From contig JBEIQE010000005.1 of the NCBI GenBank assembly GCA_040376705.1, positions 1 through 64,000 of the forward strand: a stretch of 64,000 bases of DNA, in the 5' to 3' direction. The stretch's first letter is position 1, and each line of letters begins with the position of its first letter. Made by a program: the position numbers and the translations under genes. The DNA is from JBEIQE01 sp040376705 (lineage in GTDB: Bacteria > Pseudomonadota > Alphaproteobacteria > UBA2400). Shown here one piece after another: positions 26,593-35,766 of this stretch. Under the pieces are notes generated by a model. The model worked only from the letters and a program-made list of their open reading frames with translations. It searched no databases and was not told where the DNA came from.

Positions 26593-27763
26593 GGTCTTTA
26601 CGGCTGTGTTGTTTAAGGCGGTAGAGCAGCAGTAACAGCACAACAGGCGCTACTGGCAAGCCATACTGGTTGAGAGGGGCAACAGCAAACGGCAAGACAT
26701 AAGCCGGCACCACCGCTTCAAAGTCAGCCCATTTCCAGCCGAAACTCTGCGCACGCTTGACCAGCACCATGATGGGAATGAACAACAGCATCAGATCATA
26801 ACTATAGGCATGCGGCACGGCCAGCAAGGTGGCCGTAACCAGTGCCGCCGTTGGTAACATGGGGTCGAGCGCGCGGCGGCAGATACGCCAGAGCATCTGC
26901 ACCGCCACCAAAGCCAGTACGCCTTGCGCAGCGAGCGCATATATCGGCTCAAGCCCGTAGCTGCGCAGCGTGGCATACAGGCTGATCATATGCTTGCTTT
27001 GTACGTTATTAAACCCGATCAACCGGTCTACCGGATCGCGTAGTACCTCGTAATAACGCAGCCAGATCTCGGGGTCATAACGGGTTGCGGTTATGCCAAC
27101 CAGTACCGCCAAGCTCAGCATGGCCCAGACGACGGTTGTATACTGCGTGCGCCACAGCAGCATGAGCGGAGCCAGAATGCCCAAGTGCGGCTTGAAACTG
27201 GCGATCGCCAGTAACACACCTCCAATACGCTCGTGTCGCGCACCCCATGCCGCCAGCGCCAGGTAGAGTGTGGTCAGGAAAATGCTGTTCTGCCCGAACG
27301 ACAGCGCGCACCACAACCCGCCAAATCCCAGCAGCAGCGGCAGAGCGTAATAGCTGCCTGTAAAGGCATAGACCGTGACAAAGGCGAGCAACAGTACACT
27401 GCTCCAATTATAAAGATGCCACGCCTTGGGATACGAGAGATGGCCAAACGGCTCCATCATGAGAATGAAGTGCGGCGGGTAGAACGATGGGCGCACATCG
27501 ATAATACCGCTCAGGTTTTCAACCATAGCTGCGTTCATGATGGCGGTTGCGTTATACGCATCCTGCGGGCGGCCCAACCCTGCGAGTTCGCCTTGCGCCC
27601 AGAACAGGCGGAAATCACCACCTGCGATATCGTTCAGATAAGCCTGCTGCGGCACGAGGTCGAAACGCAAAACCCATTTGGACCATTGCGTGCTGTAAAT
27701 GAAGCAACCAAACAGGCCGATCAGTACAAAAAGCAGAGGGGGAAAAACAAGGGGCTGACGCAT
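26585..27763 (-). CDS. GT87-type (DUF2029) membrane glycosyltransferase, copy 1
   Basis: A 392-residue multipass protein related to the following gene. After the first helix it has the catalytic-loop pattern IAGGDFRLFWAQGELAGLG...DAYNATAIMNAAM, then SFYPPHFILMMEPFGHLSYP and about nine hydrophobic segments. The paired copies keep the same order of motifs, suggesting tandem duplication followed by divergence. The genes lie between a lytic transglycosylase and mutS. Expected role: transfer of a sugar from a polyprenyl-phosphate donor on the periplasmic face of the inner membrane. Confidence 0.8.
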   Translation of the reverse strand: MRQPLVFPPLLFVLIGLFGCFIYSTQWSKWVLRFDLVPQQAYLNDIAGGDFRLFWAQGELAGLGRPQDAYNATAIMNAAMVENLSGIIDVRPSFYPPHFILMMEPFGHLSYPKAWHLYNWSSVLLLAFVTVYAFTGSYYALPLLLGFGGLWCALSFGQNSIFLTTLYLALAAWGARHERIGGVLLAIASFKPHLGILAPLMLLWRTQYTTVVWAMLSLAVLVGITATRYDPEIWLRYYEVLRDPVDRLIGFNNVQSKHMISLYATLRSYGLEPIYALAAQGVLALVAVQMLWRICRRALDPMLPTAALVTATLLAVPHAYSYDLMLLFIPIMVLVKRAQSFGWKWADFEAVVPAYVLPFAVAPLNQYGLPVAPVVLLLLLYRLKQHSRKDHA

Positions 27764-27774
27764 GCCTTGTTGTA

Positions 27775-28203
27775 TCAGCGCACGGTAATCTGGTCCATAC
27801 GGTCGGACAGGCCATTACGGCGCATAGCGGCCTCAACCTTGCTGGCATAGCGGCTGCCAATACCGGGAGTGAGCGAATGATAGCCTGCAATGCCGGACCA
27901 TAAATCGCCAGTACGGTTGATGCGCTGGCGCAAAATCCATGCGGCAACCGCCATATTCACACAGCCGTCATCACGCAGCCAGCGCATGGCGGTTGCGCGG
28001 TCGGTATTCCATTTGCGCGCCAGCTCGGGCAGCCAGATGGTGTTCACCTGCATGGGACCAAGGTCGTAACTGCCATTGGTATTGCCCACCGCCTGTCCGA
28101 CACGGCCACCCTCAACCTGCAGAATGCCGAGGAGAACACCCGGTGGCACCTGATACGTCTGCGCTGCGATAAGCAGACAGGCCGCGAGAACGGTGGGGGT
28201 CAT
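27775..28203 (-). CDS. Lytic transglycosylase-like protein (SLT/TrbN type)
   Basis: A 142-residue protein with a hydrophobic N-terminus and a lysozyme-like SLT fold: catalytic Glu31 in ILQVEGGRVG, followed by NGSYDLGPMQVNT (the GxMQ element) and AAWILRQRINRTGDLWSGIAGYHS near the C-terminus. It resembles the small transglycosylases of conjugation systems (TrbN/VirB1-like) in size and motif. No secretion genes adjoin it, so it may serve envelope remodelling. It begins 2 bases after the upstream hypothetical gene and is followed 11 bases later by the GT87 pair. Confidence 0.8.
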   Translation of the reverse strand: MTPTVLAACLLIAAQTYQVPPGVLLGILQVEGGRVGQAVGNTNGSYDLGPMQVNTIWLPELARKWNTDRATAMRWLRDDGCVNMAVAAWILRQRINRTGDLWSGIAGYHSLTPGIGSRYASKVEAAMRRNGLSDRMDQITVR

Positions 28204-28205
28204 GA

Positions 28206-29216
28206 TTAGAAGAGACTCTTGACCACAGGCACGCCAGCCGAGGCCGTATTGGCCTCGCCGGGCACGCTCATGTAGCCAGCAAAACTGGCGAGCTGATCAA
28301 CCTTGCGGTCGAACTGCTCCCATACGCCAGTCATCGGCACTTCGCCCTGCGTGAGCGCCTGACGCTCATTGGGCGAGAGACGGGCCAGACGCTCAGCCTC
28401 GGCAAAATGCGCTTCGGCATAAAGCTGGCCAGCCGAGATCACAAAAGCACCGTAAACCGAATGCCATTCCTCTAGGGTTGAACCCACAGCCAGCAGGCGG
28501 CGGGTACATTCAACTGCTTTATACTGCAGCTCCCAAGCCACTTCGGTACTCAATACCAAGGGGTTACGGCCAAAACTGTAACGGGTCACCGCATGCACAA
28601 TAGGGGGAACGGCCTTGAGCATATCGAGGCCCAAGCGGGCCTGTGTAGCATTGCCCAGACCAGGCATCAGGTCTTCGCGGCGGGCGCCGTCGAGCGCAAT
28701 TTGGGTGATAGCGGCGGCAACCTGCCCGGCAATCGCGCTGGGCTGCAACAAACCAGCCGCCCTGAAATGCGCGCCCACCATATCGGCAATCGCCTCGAGA
28801 ATAGCCCAGCGCAGCGGCTCACCATTCCAGCGGGCAAGATCATCCTTGCCAACTTCAAGCGTGGCGCAGGTCGTGCGGCCAATACTGACCACCTGCTGCA
28901 CCAGCTGGGCATAAGCGCGGGCTTCGTCTACCGCTGTAACTTCTTGCGCGCGTTCACGCAGGCCAGCCGCTACTTCGGACACGGCCGACTGCAGGGGACT
29001 GCCAATACCGCGGATAACGCTGACCAGCGCCAAAGCGCGATTGGCGGCGGGGCCATTAACTGGCGTAAGCGAAATTTCTGAAACTTTAGCAGGGGCCGAA
29101 TCCTGACCAATAACGGCAGGAAGCGCGGTACCAACCGGCGCTGTAGTGGCCAAAGGGGTGAGGTTGTCCTGCTTCACCCGGCGTCTGCTTTCTACCCAAC
29201 TCCGTGACATTGTCAC
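28206..29216 (-). CDS. Hypothetical protein, first gene of the mutS-proximal operon
   Basis: A 336-residue protein I do not recognise. A basic, Pro/Ala-rich N-terminus of about 60 residues is followed by an almost wholly helical, Ala-rich domain without membrane segments or a signal peptide. Conserved-looking aromatic patches (EEWHSVYGAFVISAGQLYAEAHFAEA) lie in the C-terminal third. It is tightly linked to the transglycosylase gene (2 bases), so it may be a cytoplasmic partner of that envelope function. No catalytic motif is visible. Confidence 0.65.
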   Translation of the reverse strand: MTMSRSWVESRRRVKQDNLTPLATTAPVGTALPAVIGQDSAPAKVSEISLTPVNGPAANRALALVSVIRGIGSPLQSAVSEVAAGLRERAQEVTAVDEARAYAQLVQQVVSIGRTTCATLEVGKDDLARWNGEPLRWAILEAIADMVGAHFRAAGLLQPSAIAGQVAAAITQIALDGARREDLMPGLGNATQARLGLDMLKAVPPIVHAVTRYSFGRNPLVLSTEVAWELQYKAVECTRRLLAVGSTLEEWHSVYGAFVISAGQLYAEAHFAEAERLARLSPNERQALTQGEVPMTGVWEQFDRKVDQLASFAGYMSVPGEANTASAGVPVVKSLF

Positions 29217-29372
29217 CTATCCGTACGCAACGCTGCTGGCAAAATCGCCATATCCGTCAAACTTGTACCTAGTGTTCGGGTCTGCCGCGAGACAGGTTTA
29301 TGCCTGTACTCATAAAATTTCACATTGGCTCAGCAGAAGTGTTGAAATAGTTACCAAATTATCACTCTGAAG

Positions 29373-29570
29373 TCAAGATTTTAACGTCTGCTTCAGGTAT
29401 TGCGCCAAACGCTGTGCAGCTGCACGCTTCACCTCAAGCTTCTCGCCGGTGCCCATATTCATCCAAGCACCTATATCTGCTGGGGTTCTGCCACAACCGA
29501 TGCAAAACGCCGTTGTGAGATCGAGCTTACATATATTGTTGCAGGGCGAGCGGTCATCTGTGGGGTTCAT
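29373..29570 (-). CDS. DUF1289-family small cysteine-rich protein
   Basis: A 65-residue protein with the DUF1289 pattern: SPCNNICKLD, then FCIGCGRTPADIGAWMNM. The four Cys (CxxxC and CxxC) likely bind a metal. The C-terminal helix is basic. The function of the family is unknown. It lies alone on the minus strand, divergent from the HerA-like ATPase gene. Confidence 0.88.
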   Translation of the reverse strand: MNPTDDRSPCNNICKLDLTTAFCIGCGRTPADIGAWMNMGTGEKLEVKRAAAQRLAQYLKQTLKS

Positions 29571-29662
29571 AAGACATACTTAGCCGAAAACTTACTCTTG
29601 TTAACCAATTTCTCATGCCCTGCGCGCAAAGTCCAAGGTGAGACACATAAGGAACCCCCGAC

Positions 29663-31267
29663 TTGAACGATCCGATTGGCAATATTACCCATGTGAGTGG
29701 CCATGTGGTTGAAGGCGTGGTGCTGGTACCATCTGGTATCAGCCCGACTTCTGACCTCAGCCGCATTCCGCGCATGGGCTCGCTGATCCGCATCGATACG
29801 CCGGGCTCGGTGGTTTACGGCATCATTTCCGAGCTTGAGCTACGCCAGAGCCAGTCGGTGAGTGAGTACGGCCTTGAGGCTGGTGCCAAGATCGACCTGC
29901 TGGGTGAAATGCTGCAAGGTAAAACACCGGACGACTGGCGCTTCCAGCGCGGCGTCTCGGTTTATCCGGTTCTGGGCTCGCCCATTTCCATCGCGCCGAT
30001 GGATGATATTGCTAAAATCTACTCACGTCCGGCTAACAAGGCTGCCGTGCGTATTGGCATGCTGCACCAGAACACTGCCGTACCTGCGTTCATTAAAGTG
30101 AACGATATGCTGGGCAAGCACTTCTCGGTACTGGGTACTACCGGTTCAGGTAAATCAAGTACGGTTGTGCTTATTCTGGGCGCTATTCTCGACAATCTGC
30201 CCAAAGCCCATGTGGTGCTGATCGACCCGCATGACGAATACAGCCACGCTTTCCGTGATATGGCCGAGACGATTAATCAGGACACGCTCAAGCTGCCCTA
30301 CTGGTTCATGAACCATGAGGAAATGTGCGAGATATTCTGCTCGAAAGGTACCAGCACGACTGATGCCGAGCGCCTGATTTTAAAGGATTCCATTACCGAA
30401 GCGCGCCGCCAGTATATGGGCGAGAACGCCAAGTTTACGCCTAATGTGGACACACCGGTGCCCTACCGTATCCAGCAGTGCTACCGCATGATCGAAGAGG
30501 CGATGGGCCGCCTTGAAAAACCGGAAGGGGCACAGCCTTACCTGCGTCTGCTCACCCGTATCGACAGCCTGCGTAACGATAGCCGCTACGCCTTCATGTT
30601 CCCCGGTATTTCTATTACCGATAACATGTTGGGCGTGTTGCAGCGTATTCTGCGCCGCCCGGTAGATGGCAAGCCGATGTGTATTCTCAACATGGCAGGC
30701 GTACCGGCTGAAGTGTCGGACGTTGTCATCTCCTTCGTCTGCCGTACGATTTTTGCGACCGGCGTGTGGGCACCCGACCCCAAGGTCGCGCCTGTGCTGC
30801 TGGTATGCGAAGAAGCCCACCGCTATGTGCCGCGCGACGATGCTACCGGCTTTGCCCCAACCCGCAAAGCGCTGGCCGCGATTGCCAAGGAAGGCCGTAA
30901 ATACGGTATTTCCCTGGGCCTGATTACACAGCGCCCGTCCGAAATTTCCGAAAGCATTCTCTCGCAATGCGGCACGCTGTTTGCCCTGCGCATGAGCAAC
31001 GATAAAGATCAGGTCTTCATCAAGCACGCTATGCCTGAAGGCTCAGATGGCTTCATCAAGATTCTGCCAACCCTGCGTACACAGGAGTGCGTGGTGGTGG
31101 GTGAAGGTGTTGAAATGCCCATGCGCATCAAGCTTGATGATCTTGCGCCTGACCGCCGGCCGAAATCTGATACCGCTGACTTTGCCACCGCCTGGAAAAC
31201 CGGCGAAGGTAATCCGGATGAGCTTACCCAGACCATCGAGAACTGGCGCCGCCAGAGCAAGTGGTAG
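29663..31267 (+). CDS. HerA/FtsK-type ATPase (DUF87)
   Basis: A 534-residue ATPase starting at a TTG with AAGGAA about 8 bases upstream. An N-terminal HAS-barrel-like domain (GNITHVSGHVVEGVVLVPSG) precedes the RecA-like motor: Walker A TTGSGKSSTV, VLIDPHDEYSHAF, Walker B VLLVCEEAHRYVPRDD, and the arginine-finger region GLITQRPSEISESILSQCGT. HerA-family motors form hexameric rings that translocate DNA or RNA, classically with the NurA nuclease for end resection. No nurA lies next to it. Bacterial stand-alone members exist and their roles vary. Confidence 0.85.
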   Translation: MNDPIGNITHVSGHVVEGVVLVPSGISPTSDLSRIPRMGSLIRIDTPGSVVYGIISELELRQSQSVSEYGLEAGAKIDLLGEMLQGKTPDDWRFQRGVSVYPVLGSPISIAPMDDIAKIYSRPANKAAVRIGMLHQNTAVPAFIKVNDMLGKHFSVLGTTGSGKSSTVVLILGAILDNLPKAHVVLIDPHDEYSHAFRDMAETINQDTLKLPYWFMNHEEMCEIFCSKGTSTTDAERLILKDSITEARRQYMGENAKFTPNVDTPVPYRIQQCYRMIEEAMGRLEKPEGAQPYLRLLTRIDSLRNDSRYAFMFPGISITDNMLGVLQRILRRPVDGKPMCILNMAGVPAEVSDVVISFVCRTIFATGVWAPDPKVAPVLLVCEEAHRYVPRDDATGFAPTRKALAAIAKEGRKYGISLGLITQRPSEISESILSQCGTLFALRMSNDKDQVFIKHAMPEGSDGFIKILPTLRTQECVVVGEGVEMPMRIKLDDLAPDRRPKSDTADFATAWKTGEGNPDELTQTIENWRRQSKW

Positions 31268-31271
31268 TGCG

Positions 31272-31787
31272 CTAATTTGCCTTCAATACCAAGGTGGCTG
31301 GCATCTTCGGCACAGCTGGTACCACAACCTGCTTATTTACGTCAGTAACTGTAGCGGCTTTTGGCGCCTCTGCCGCGACGTGGCTTACGCCCGCGTGTAG
31401 AGCAAAAGATAAGGCAACAGAAGTTGCAGCACAGGTAAGTGCAGCGATGCCTGTTTGCCGGAAGGGCAAGTCACTTTTATGGTCCATGTGCCAGTCGTAA
31501 TAATGATCATCCTGCCAAACTGTATACCGCGGCCATAAAGCATAGGCGATAAATGCGGTGCTGAGCATGGTACCTACCACGCCGCCACTGAGGTTTGCCG
31601 CCTCGGTCATGCTTCTTAGAGTGGGGTTTGGTGCAGCGAGATAATTCATGCCCGCGCCTATGGCCGAAAACACCACATTGGCCACAGCGCCTATAGCCGC
31701 CGAAACACCTGCCACCCGCAGGCCTTGCTGTAAATGCTCGGCTGTAGTTTCAGGATATTTCCAGGTGGTTGGGGTTTTCGTGCTCAT
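31272..31787 (-). CDS. Small three-helix membrane protein, unknown function
   Basis: A 171-residue protein using the ATG at 31787, preceded by GGAGG at 5 bases. Three hydrophobic stretches are seen: about 20-48 (Gly/Ala-rich), 62-84 and 108-130. Between the second and third lies a polar, aromatic loop, WQDDHYYDWHMDHKSD, rich in Asp and His, which could bind a metal. The C-terminal tail is Val/Pro/Lys-rich. It converges with the HerA-like gene with 4 bases between stops. Not recognised. Confidence 0.6.
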   Translation of the reverse strand: MSTKTPTTWKYPETTAEHLQQGLRVAGVSAAIGAVANVVFSAIGAGMNYLAAPNPTLRSMTEAANLSGGVVGTMLSTAFIAYALWPRYTVWQDDHYYDWHMDHKSDLPFRQTGIAALTCAATSVALSFALHAGVSHVAAEAPKAATVTDVNKQVVVPAVPKMPATLVLKAN

Positions 31788-32022
31788 GGTGGCCTCCAGA
31801 TGCGGGAAGCTACAAGATGGGCTCAAGCGAAATCAACACCAAATCTCTCCTAGCGTTAACCCTGAACAGCAGCACGCCTGCGGCTCTTATCGAGCCATAT
31901 GTGAGTGATGTATATGGGACGGCATTAGTACTTGAAATACATGAGACCTCTTGCTGCTTGCCCAAGGGATGGGAAGGGTCTAAGCAATTCGAAGTAACTG
32001 ATTTTTCTTCGTGCCTTGGCTT

Positions 32023-33720
32023 ATGTCGCAACGCTCTAATGACCTTCTTGCGGTCTCTACCGCCTCACGCACTGCTCTAGCCAGCAGTGCGCTGTTCTTA
32101 TGGCGCCAAGCCATGCGCGCCGGCCGCAGACAGATGTTTGTGGCGCTGGGCAGCGCAATTGCAGCCAGCCTGTGTGGCGTTGCACTGATGGTGACCATTG
32201 CCCATCTCCTGGCTCTGGGCTACCAGCAACCGGTTTCAACCGAGCAGCTAATGCCGCTGCTGCTGGTAGCCCTGATTGCACTGATGCTTCGTGCTTTGTT
32301 CAGCTACATCAGCGACACGCGCTCACACCGTAATGCAGCGCAGGCGCGCGTGGCTTTACGCCATATTCTCTATAACCAATTGCTTGAACATGGCCCCATT
32401 TTGGGCCGCCTGCAAAGCGTGGGCGACATCACAACCATATTGCTTGAGCGAGTTGATGCTTGCGATGGATATATTGCCCGCTTCCTGCCGCAACTGGCCG
32501 TTGCTGTAACCGTGCCGCCGGTGGTGCTGGTACTTGTTGGTATGCAGGATTTGCTGGCAGCTGGCGTCTTGCTGCTCTGCGGGTTGCTGTTACCGGTATT
32601 CCTCGCCCTCAGCGGTTTGGCTGCTGGCAAGGCCAGCCGCAACCAGTTTACGGCCCTCAGCCGTTTGGCCACCCTGTTTCATGACCGCGTAAAGCACCTG
32701 GCAACCCTGCGCGTGTTTGGCGCGGCTGAGCGCGAAACCAATAAGCTTGAAGTAGCAGCGCAAAGCTTCAGGCATGGCACTATGCGCGTACTGCGCGTGG
32801 CGTTTCTCTCGGCCAGTGCGCTGGATATTTTCTTCATGCTGGCACTGGCCACAATTGCAGTACATGTGTTCGGCCAGCCCATGGGCCTTACGCACCAGCT
32901 TACCGTGCTGTTGCTGGTAGTTGAGTTTTTTGCGCCGCTGCGCGCGCTCTCGGCCAGCTATCATGACCGTGCGAGTGCGCTGGCGGCAGTAGCTGATATT
33001 CAGGCCACGCTCGAGCCACGCCGCCACCCGGTTGAAGGCAGCCGCCCCGCCCCTTCGCCTTTGCGTCAACCCAGCCTTGAGCTGCGCAATATTACCTATA
33101 CTTACCCGGGCCGCACCAAGCCGGCGCTTGATAACTATACCGTGCGGGTGGAGGGCAGTGAGTTTCTGGCCATCTCAGGCCCTAGCGGCGCAGGCAAGAG
33201 CACGCTCATCAATCTGCTGCTCGGTTTTATTGAGCCCGATAAGGGCATGATGTTTATAGCGACCCAGCCGCTACACCTGATCAATCATGCAGAGCGTACA
33301 GCTGCTTTCTCGCTGGTCGGCCAGCGCAACTACCTGTTCCATGGCACGCTGGCGGATAATATTCGCCTGGGCCGGCCTGAAGCCAGTGAAGTTGAGATCA
33401 TGAAAGCGGCCGAGCTGGCACAGCTCGGGCCGTTTATCCGTAGCCGCCCTGAGGGGCTGAACACCCTGATCGGCGATCGCGGTTTTGGTCTTTCGGGCGG
33501 GCAGGCACAGCGCGTGGCAATTGCCCGTGCGTTCCTGCGCGATGCACCAGTGCTGCTGCTCGATGAACCCACCGCCGGGCTTGATCATGCGACTGCAGCT
33601 CTGCTCATGCTCACGATCCGCAAGCTGGTGGATGGACGCACTACGCTGATGGTGAGCCACGACCCCATCGCCCTTAAAGCGGCCGAGCGTGTGGTGAAGC
33701 TGGAGCTGCATGATGCGTAA
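32023..33720 (+). CDS. cydD: Heterodimeric ABC exporter subunit CydD
   Basis: CydDC exports cysteine and glutathione or handles haem, and is required for cytochrome bd assembly. This 565-residue subunit has an N-terminal six-helix membrane domain and an ABC domain with Walker A GPSGAGKST, signature LSGGQAQRVAIARAF and Walker B VLLLDEPTAGLD. The membrane-domain segment RLATLFHDRVKHLATLRVFG is the CydD type. A GTG 12 bases upstream (32011) is an alternative start; neither has a clear ribosome site. It overlaps cydC by 11 bases. No cydAB genes are in the window. Confidence 0.9.
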   Translation: MSQRSNDLLAVSTASRTALASSALFLWRQAMRAGRRQMFVALGSAIAASLCGVALMVTIAHLLALGYQQPVSTEQLMPLLLVALIALMLRALFSYISDTRSHRNAAQARVALRHILYNQLLEHGPILGRLQSVGDITTILLERVDACDGYIARFLPQLAVAVTVPPVVLVLVGMQDLLAAGVLLLCGLLLPVFLALSGLAAGKASRNQFTALSRLATLFHDRVKHLATLRVFGAAERETNKLEVAAQSFRHGTMRVLRVAFLSASALDIFFMLALATIAVHVFGQPMGLTHQLTVLLLVVEFFAPLRALSASYHDRASALAAVADIQATLEPRRHPVEGSRPAPSPLRQPSLELRNITYTYPGRTKPALDNYTVRVEGSEFLAISGPSGAGKSTLINLLLGFIEPDKGMMFIATQPLHLINHAERTAAFSLVGQRNYLFHGTLADNIRLGRPEASEVEIMKAAELAQLGPFIRSRPEGLNTLIGDRGFGLSGGQAQRVAIARAFLRDAPVLLLDEPTAGLDHATAALLMLTIRKLVDGRTTLMVSHDPIALKAAERVVKLELHDA

Positions 33721-35347
33721 TATCCTGCGCCTGATCTATCTGTTCATGCCCGCCTGGCCGTGGCTACTGCTGGGCCTGCTGGTTGCAGTCATCAGCCTTG
33801 CCTTGGGCGTTAGCGTATTTGTGACCATCGCTTTACAGCTTGGCGCGATTGCGAGCGGCGCGGCCCTGCGCCTCCTGGCTACCAGCCGTGTGTTGGCGCG
33901 TTATTTCGAGCGGCTTTCAACCCATGATGCCACCTTCAGGGTGATTGCACGTCTGCGCCTGTGGCTGTTTCGTAAGCTCATTCCGCTGGCACCGCTGCAG
34001 CTGGGTATGCAACGTGGCGGCGCAACCCTCTCGCGCCTGACAGCGGATATCGATGCGCTTGATGGCCTGTTCCTGCGCCTGCTGTTGCCACTTGCCTTGT
34101 TTACTGGCGCCTGCACCGCAGGCCTTTACTGGCTTGCGTTATGGAACATCACGGCGGCGCTCAGCATCGGTCTGCTACTGGTTCTCGCCTTATGTATACT
34201 CGCCCTGCTCGCACGGCAGGCCAGCCCACACCACGCAGCGCTCATGACCGAGCAAAGCGAATTACGCTCACATATTGTTGATGGTGTTGAGGGCCTGTCC
34301 GACCTGATGGCGAATGGTGCAGGCCACCAACAGGCTGCACTCATTACCCGCAGCACAGCCGCGCTGGTGAGCGAACAGCTGGCGGTAGCCGAAGCTCAAT
34401 CACATGCCACGCTACTTGTGCAGCTGCTACAGGGGCTGGTGTTGCTGGTGATCATTATCCTCAGCTGGCCACTACTTGAAGCCAACGTGATAACACCTTC
34501 TACACTCCTGCTCACGGTGATGGGCTATCTTGGTGGTGCCGAGTTACTTGCTGCCCTGCCAGCTGCTTTTATGGCGGCACCGCGCCTGGCGGCTGCCACC
34601 GGCCGTATTTTTGAAATAGCGGATATCACACCGCTGAATGCCGAACCTGCTGTGAGCAGCGCTATTCCGGCTGACCTTACCCTTGGCTTTGAGAATATCA
34701 GCCTGTCTTACAACGCAGATGCACCAGCGCTAAGCGATGTAAGTTTTACAATCAAACCGGGTGAGCGGGTTGCGATTATGGGGGCAAGCGGCGCGGGTAA
34801 GTCGAGCCTTGCGATGCTGCTGCTCAAATTCATCAGCCCTACAAAGGGCAAGCTGCTGGTGGGCGGCACGGATATAGCAGCACTGGGGGGCGATACATGG
34901 CGCAGCCAGATCAGCTATCTCAGCCAGCACACCCGCCTGATTGCCGGCACGCTGCGCGATAACTTACGCCTCGCCAACCCAGATGCCAGCACGGCTGAAC
35001 TACAGGCAGCCTTGGCTGCGGTTGAGCTAGAGAGCTTTATGGTAACCCTACCACTGGGGCTTGAGACATGGATTGGCGAAGATGGCTTGCAGCTCTCAGG
35101 CGGGCAAGCGCGCCGCGTGGCGCTGGCCATGGTTCTCCTCAAGAACGCCCCCATCTGGCTGCTGGATGAACCAACCGAAGGGCTGGATGAGACAACTGCC
35201 GAGGCTGTACTCACGACTATCCATAAACTCACCCTGGGCCGCACATTACTGCTGATCACGCATGACGCGGCCATGCTGCAACCGCTTGCCCTTACGCGAC
35301 TTATTCTGCTGGATGAGGGCAAAATCAGCTCGGATAGCCCGATTTAA
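33710..35347 (+). CDS. cydC: Heterodimeric ABC exporter subunit CydC
   Basis: A 545-residue partner of CydD. The membrane domain begins ILRLIYLFMPAWPWLLLGLL and includes LATSRVLARYFERLSTHDATFRVIARLR, the CydC hallmark. The ABC domain has Walker A GASGAGKSSLAM, signature LSGGQARRVALA and Walker B IWLLDEPTEGLDETTAE. Both nucleotide-binding domains of the pair look catalytically complete by their Walker motifs. It is coupled to cydD and followed 56 bases later by a tRNA gene. Confidence 0.9.
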   Translation: MMRNILRLIYLFMPAWPWLLLGLLVAVISLALGVSVFVTIALQLGAIASGAALRLLATSRVLARYFERLSTHDATFRVIARLRLWLFRKLIPLAPLQLGMQRGGATLSRLTADIDALDGLFLRLLLPLALFTGACTAGLYWLALWNITAALSIGLLLVLALCILALLARQASPHHAALMTEQSELRSHIVDGVEGLSDLMANGAGHQQAALITRSTAALVSEQLAVAEAQSHATLLVQLLQGLVLLVIIILSWPLLEANVITPSTLLLTVMGYLGGAELLAALPAAFMAAPRLAAATGRIFEIADITPLNAEPAVSSAIPADLTLGFENISLSYNADAPALSDVSFTIKPGERVAIMGASGAGKSSLAMLLLKFISPTKGKLLVGGTDIAALGGDTWRSQISYLSQHTRLIAGTLRDNLRLANPDASTAELQAALAAVELESFMVTLPLGLETWIGEDGLQLSGGQARRVALAMVLLKNAPIWLLDEPTEGLDETTAEAVLTTIHKLTLGRTLLLITHDAAMLQPLALTRLILLDEGKISSDSPI

Positions 35348-35403
35348 CCCATAATTGGCGCGCTTGCATTACCCCGCCGTTTTGGCTATTTTCCCGGCCA
35401 TGT

Positions 35404-35478
<75 letters not shown>

Positions 35479-35707
35479 CGCAGCCTAAGTATTTAATAAT
35501 AAGCAATAAAATAGGGTTTTAGCCGACATTTCCGGCCATAGCACAGCGACAAGCGACACTGGAGAACGACCACTTTGGGTCCCATCTGGTAATTTTGCCG
35601 ATTCTTCTCCATTAGTACAATCCGCGTGTCGTTATAAAAAAGCTCCCTTATATAAAAATAGAAATCTGCAGTAATATCAATGCACTATATAAAACGCATA
35701 GTTATTT
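35479..35707. other. AT-rich non-coding DNA after the tRNA
   Basis: About 230 bases with no supported gene, clearly more AT-rich than the cydDC side. It joins the tRNA 3' end to an ArsR-like gene and accessory genes. I saw no second copy of the tRNA 3' end in the window that would define an attachment site, and no integrase. Confidence 0.5.
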
Positions 35708-35722
35708 ATGAACGTAGTTCAT
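35708..35722. promoter_or_regulatory. Inverted repeat ATGAAC-GTA-GTTCAT upstream of the ArsR-like gene
   Basis: Two perfect 6-bp arms separated by 3 bases, 44-58 bases before the likely start codon. Candidate operator for the adjacent winged-helix regulator. Confidence 0.4.
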
Positions 35723-35748
35723 TATTTGCTTGATGCTATATAAATATT

Positions 35749-35766
35749 TAGCTATATATATAGCTA
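35749..35766. promoter_or_regulatory. Perfect 18-bp palindrome overlapping the ArsR-like start codon
   Basis: TAGCTATATATATAGCTA is fully self-complementary and its last base is the A of the ATG at 35766. Bound repressor here would block initiation of transcription or translation, so an autoregulatory operator is likely. The AT-rich core could also serve as a -10 region. Confidence 0.5.

Noticed and set aside
31817..32080. Possible small gene (88 codons) before and overlapping the cydD start
   Set aside because: It has a GGAAG 8 bases upstream, but no recognisable motif. It overlaps the first 20 codons of cydD, and its codon bias is weak. Not enough to call.
32023..35347. CydDC genes as the type I exporter for the giant proteins
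   Set aside because: Both subunits carry CydD/CydC family signatures, no membrane fusion protein gene is adjacent, and the organisation is that of cydDC.
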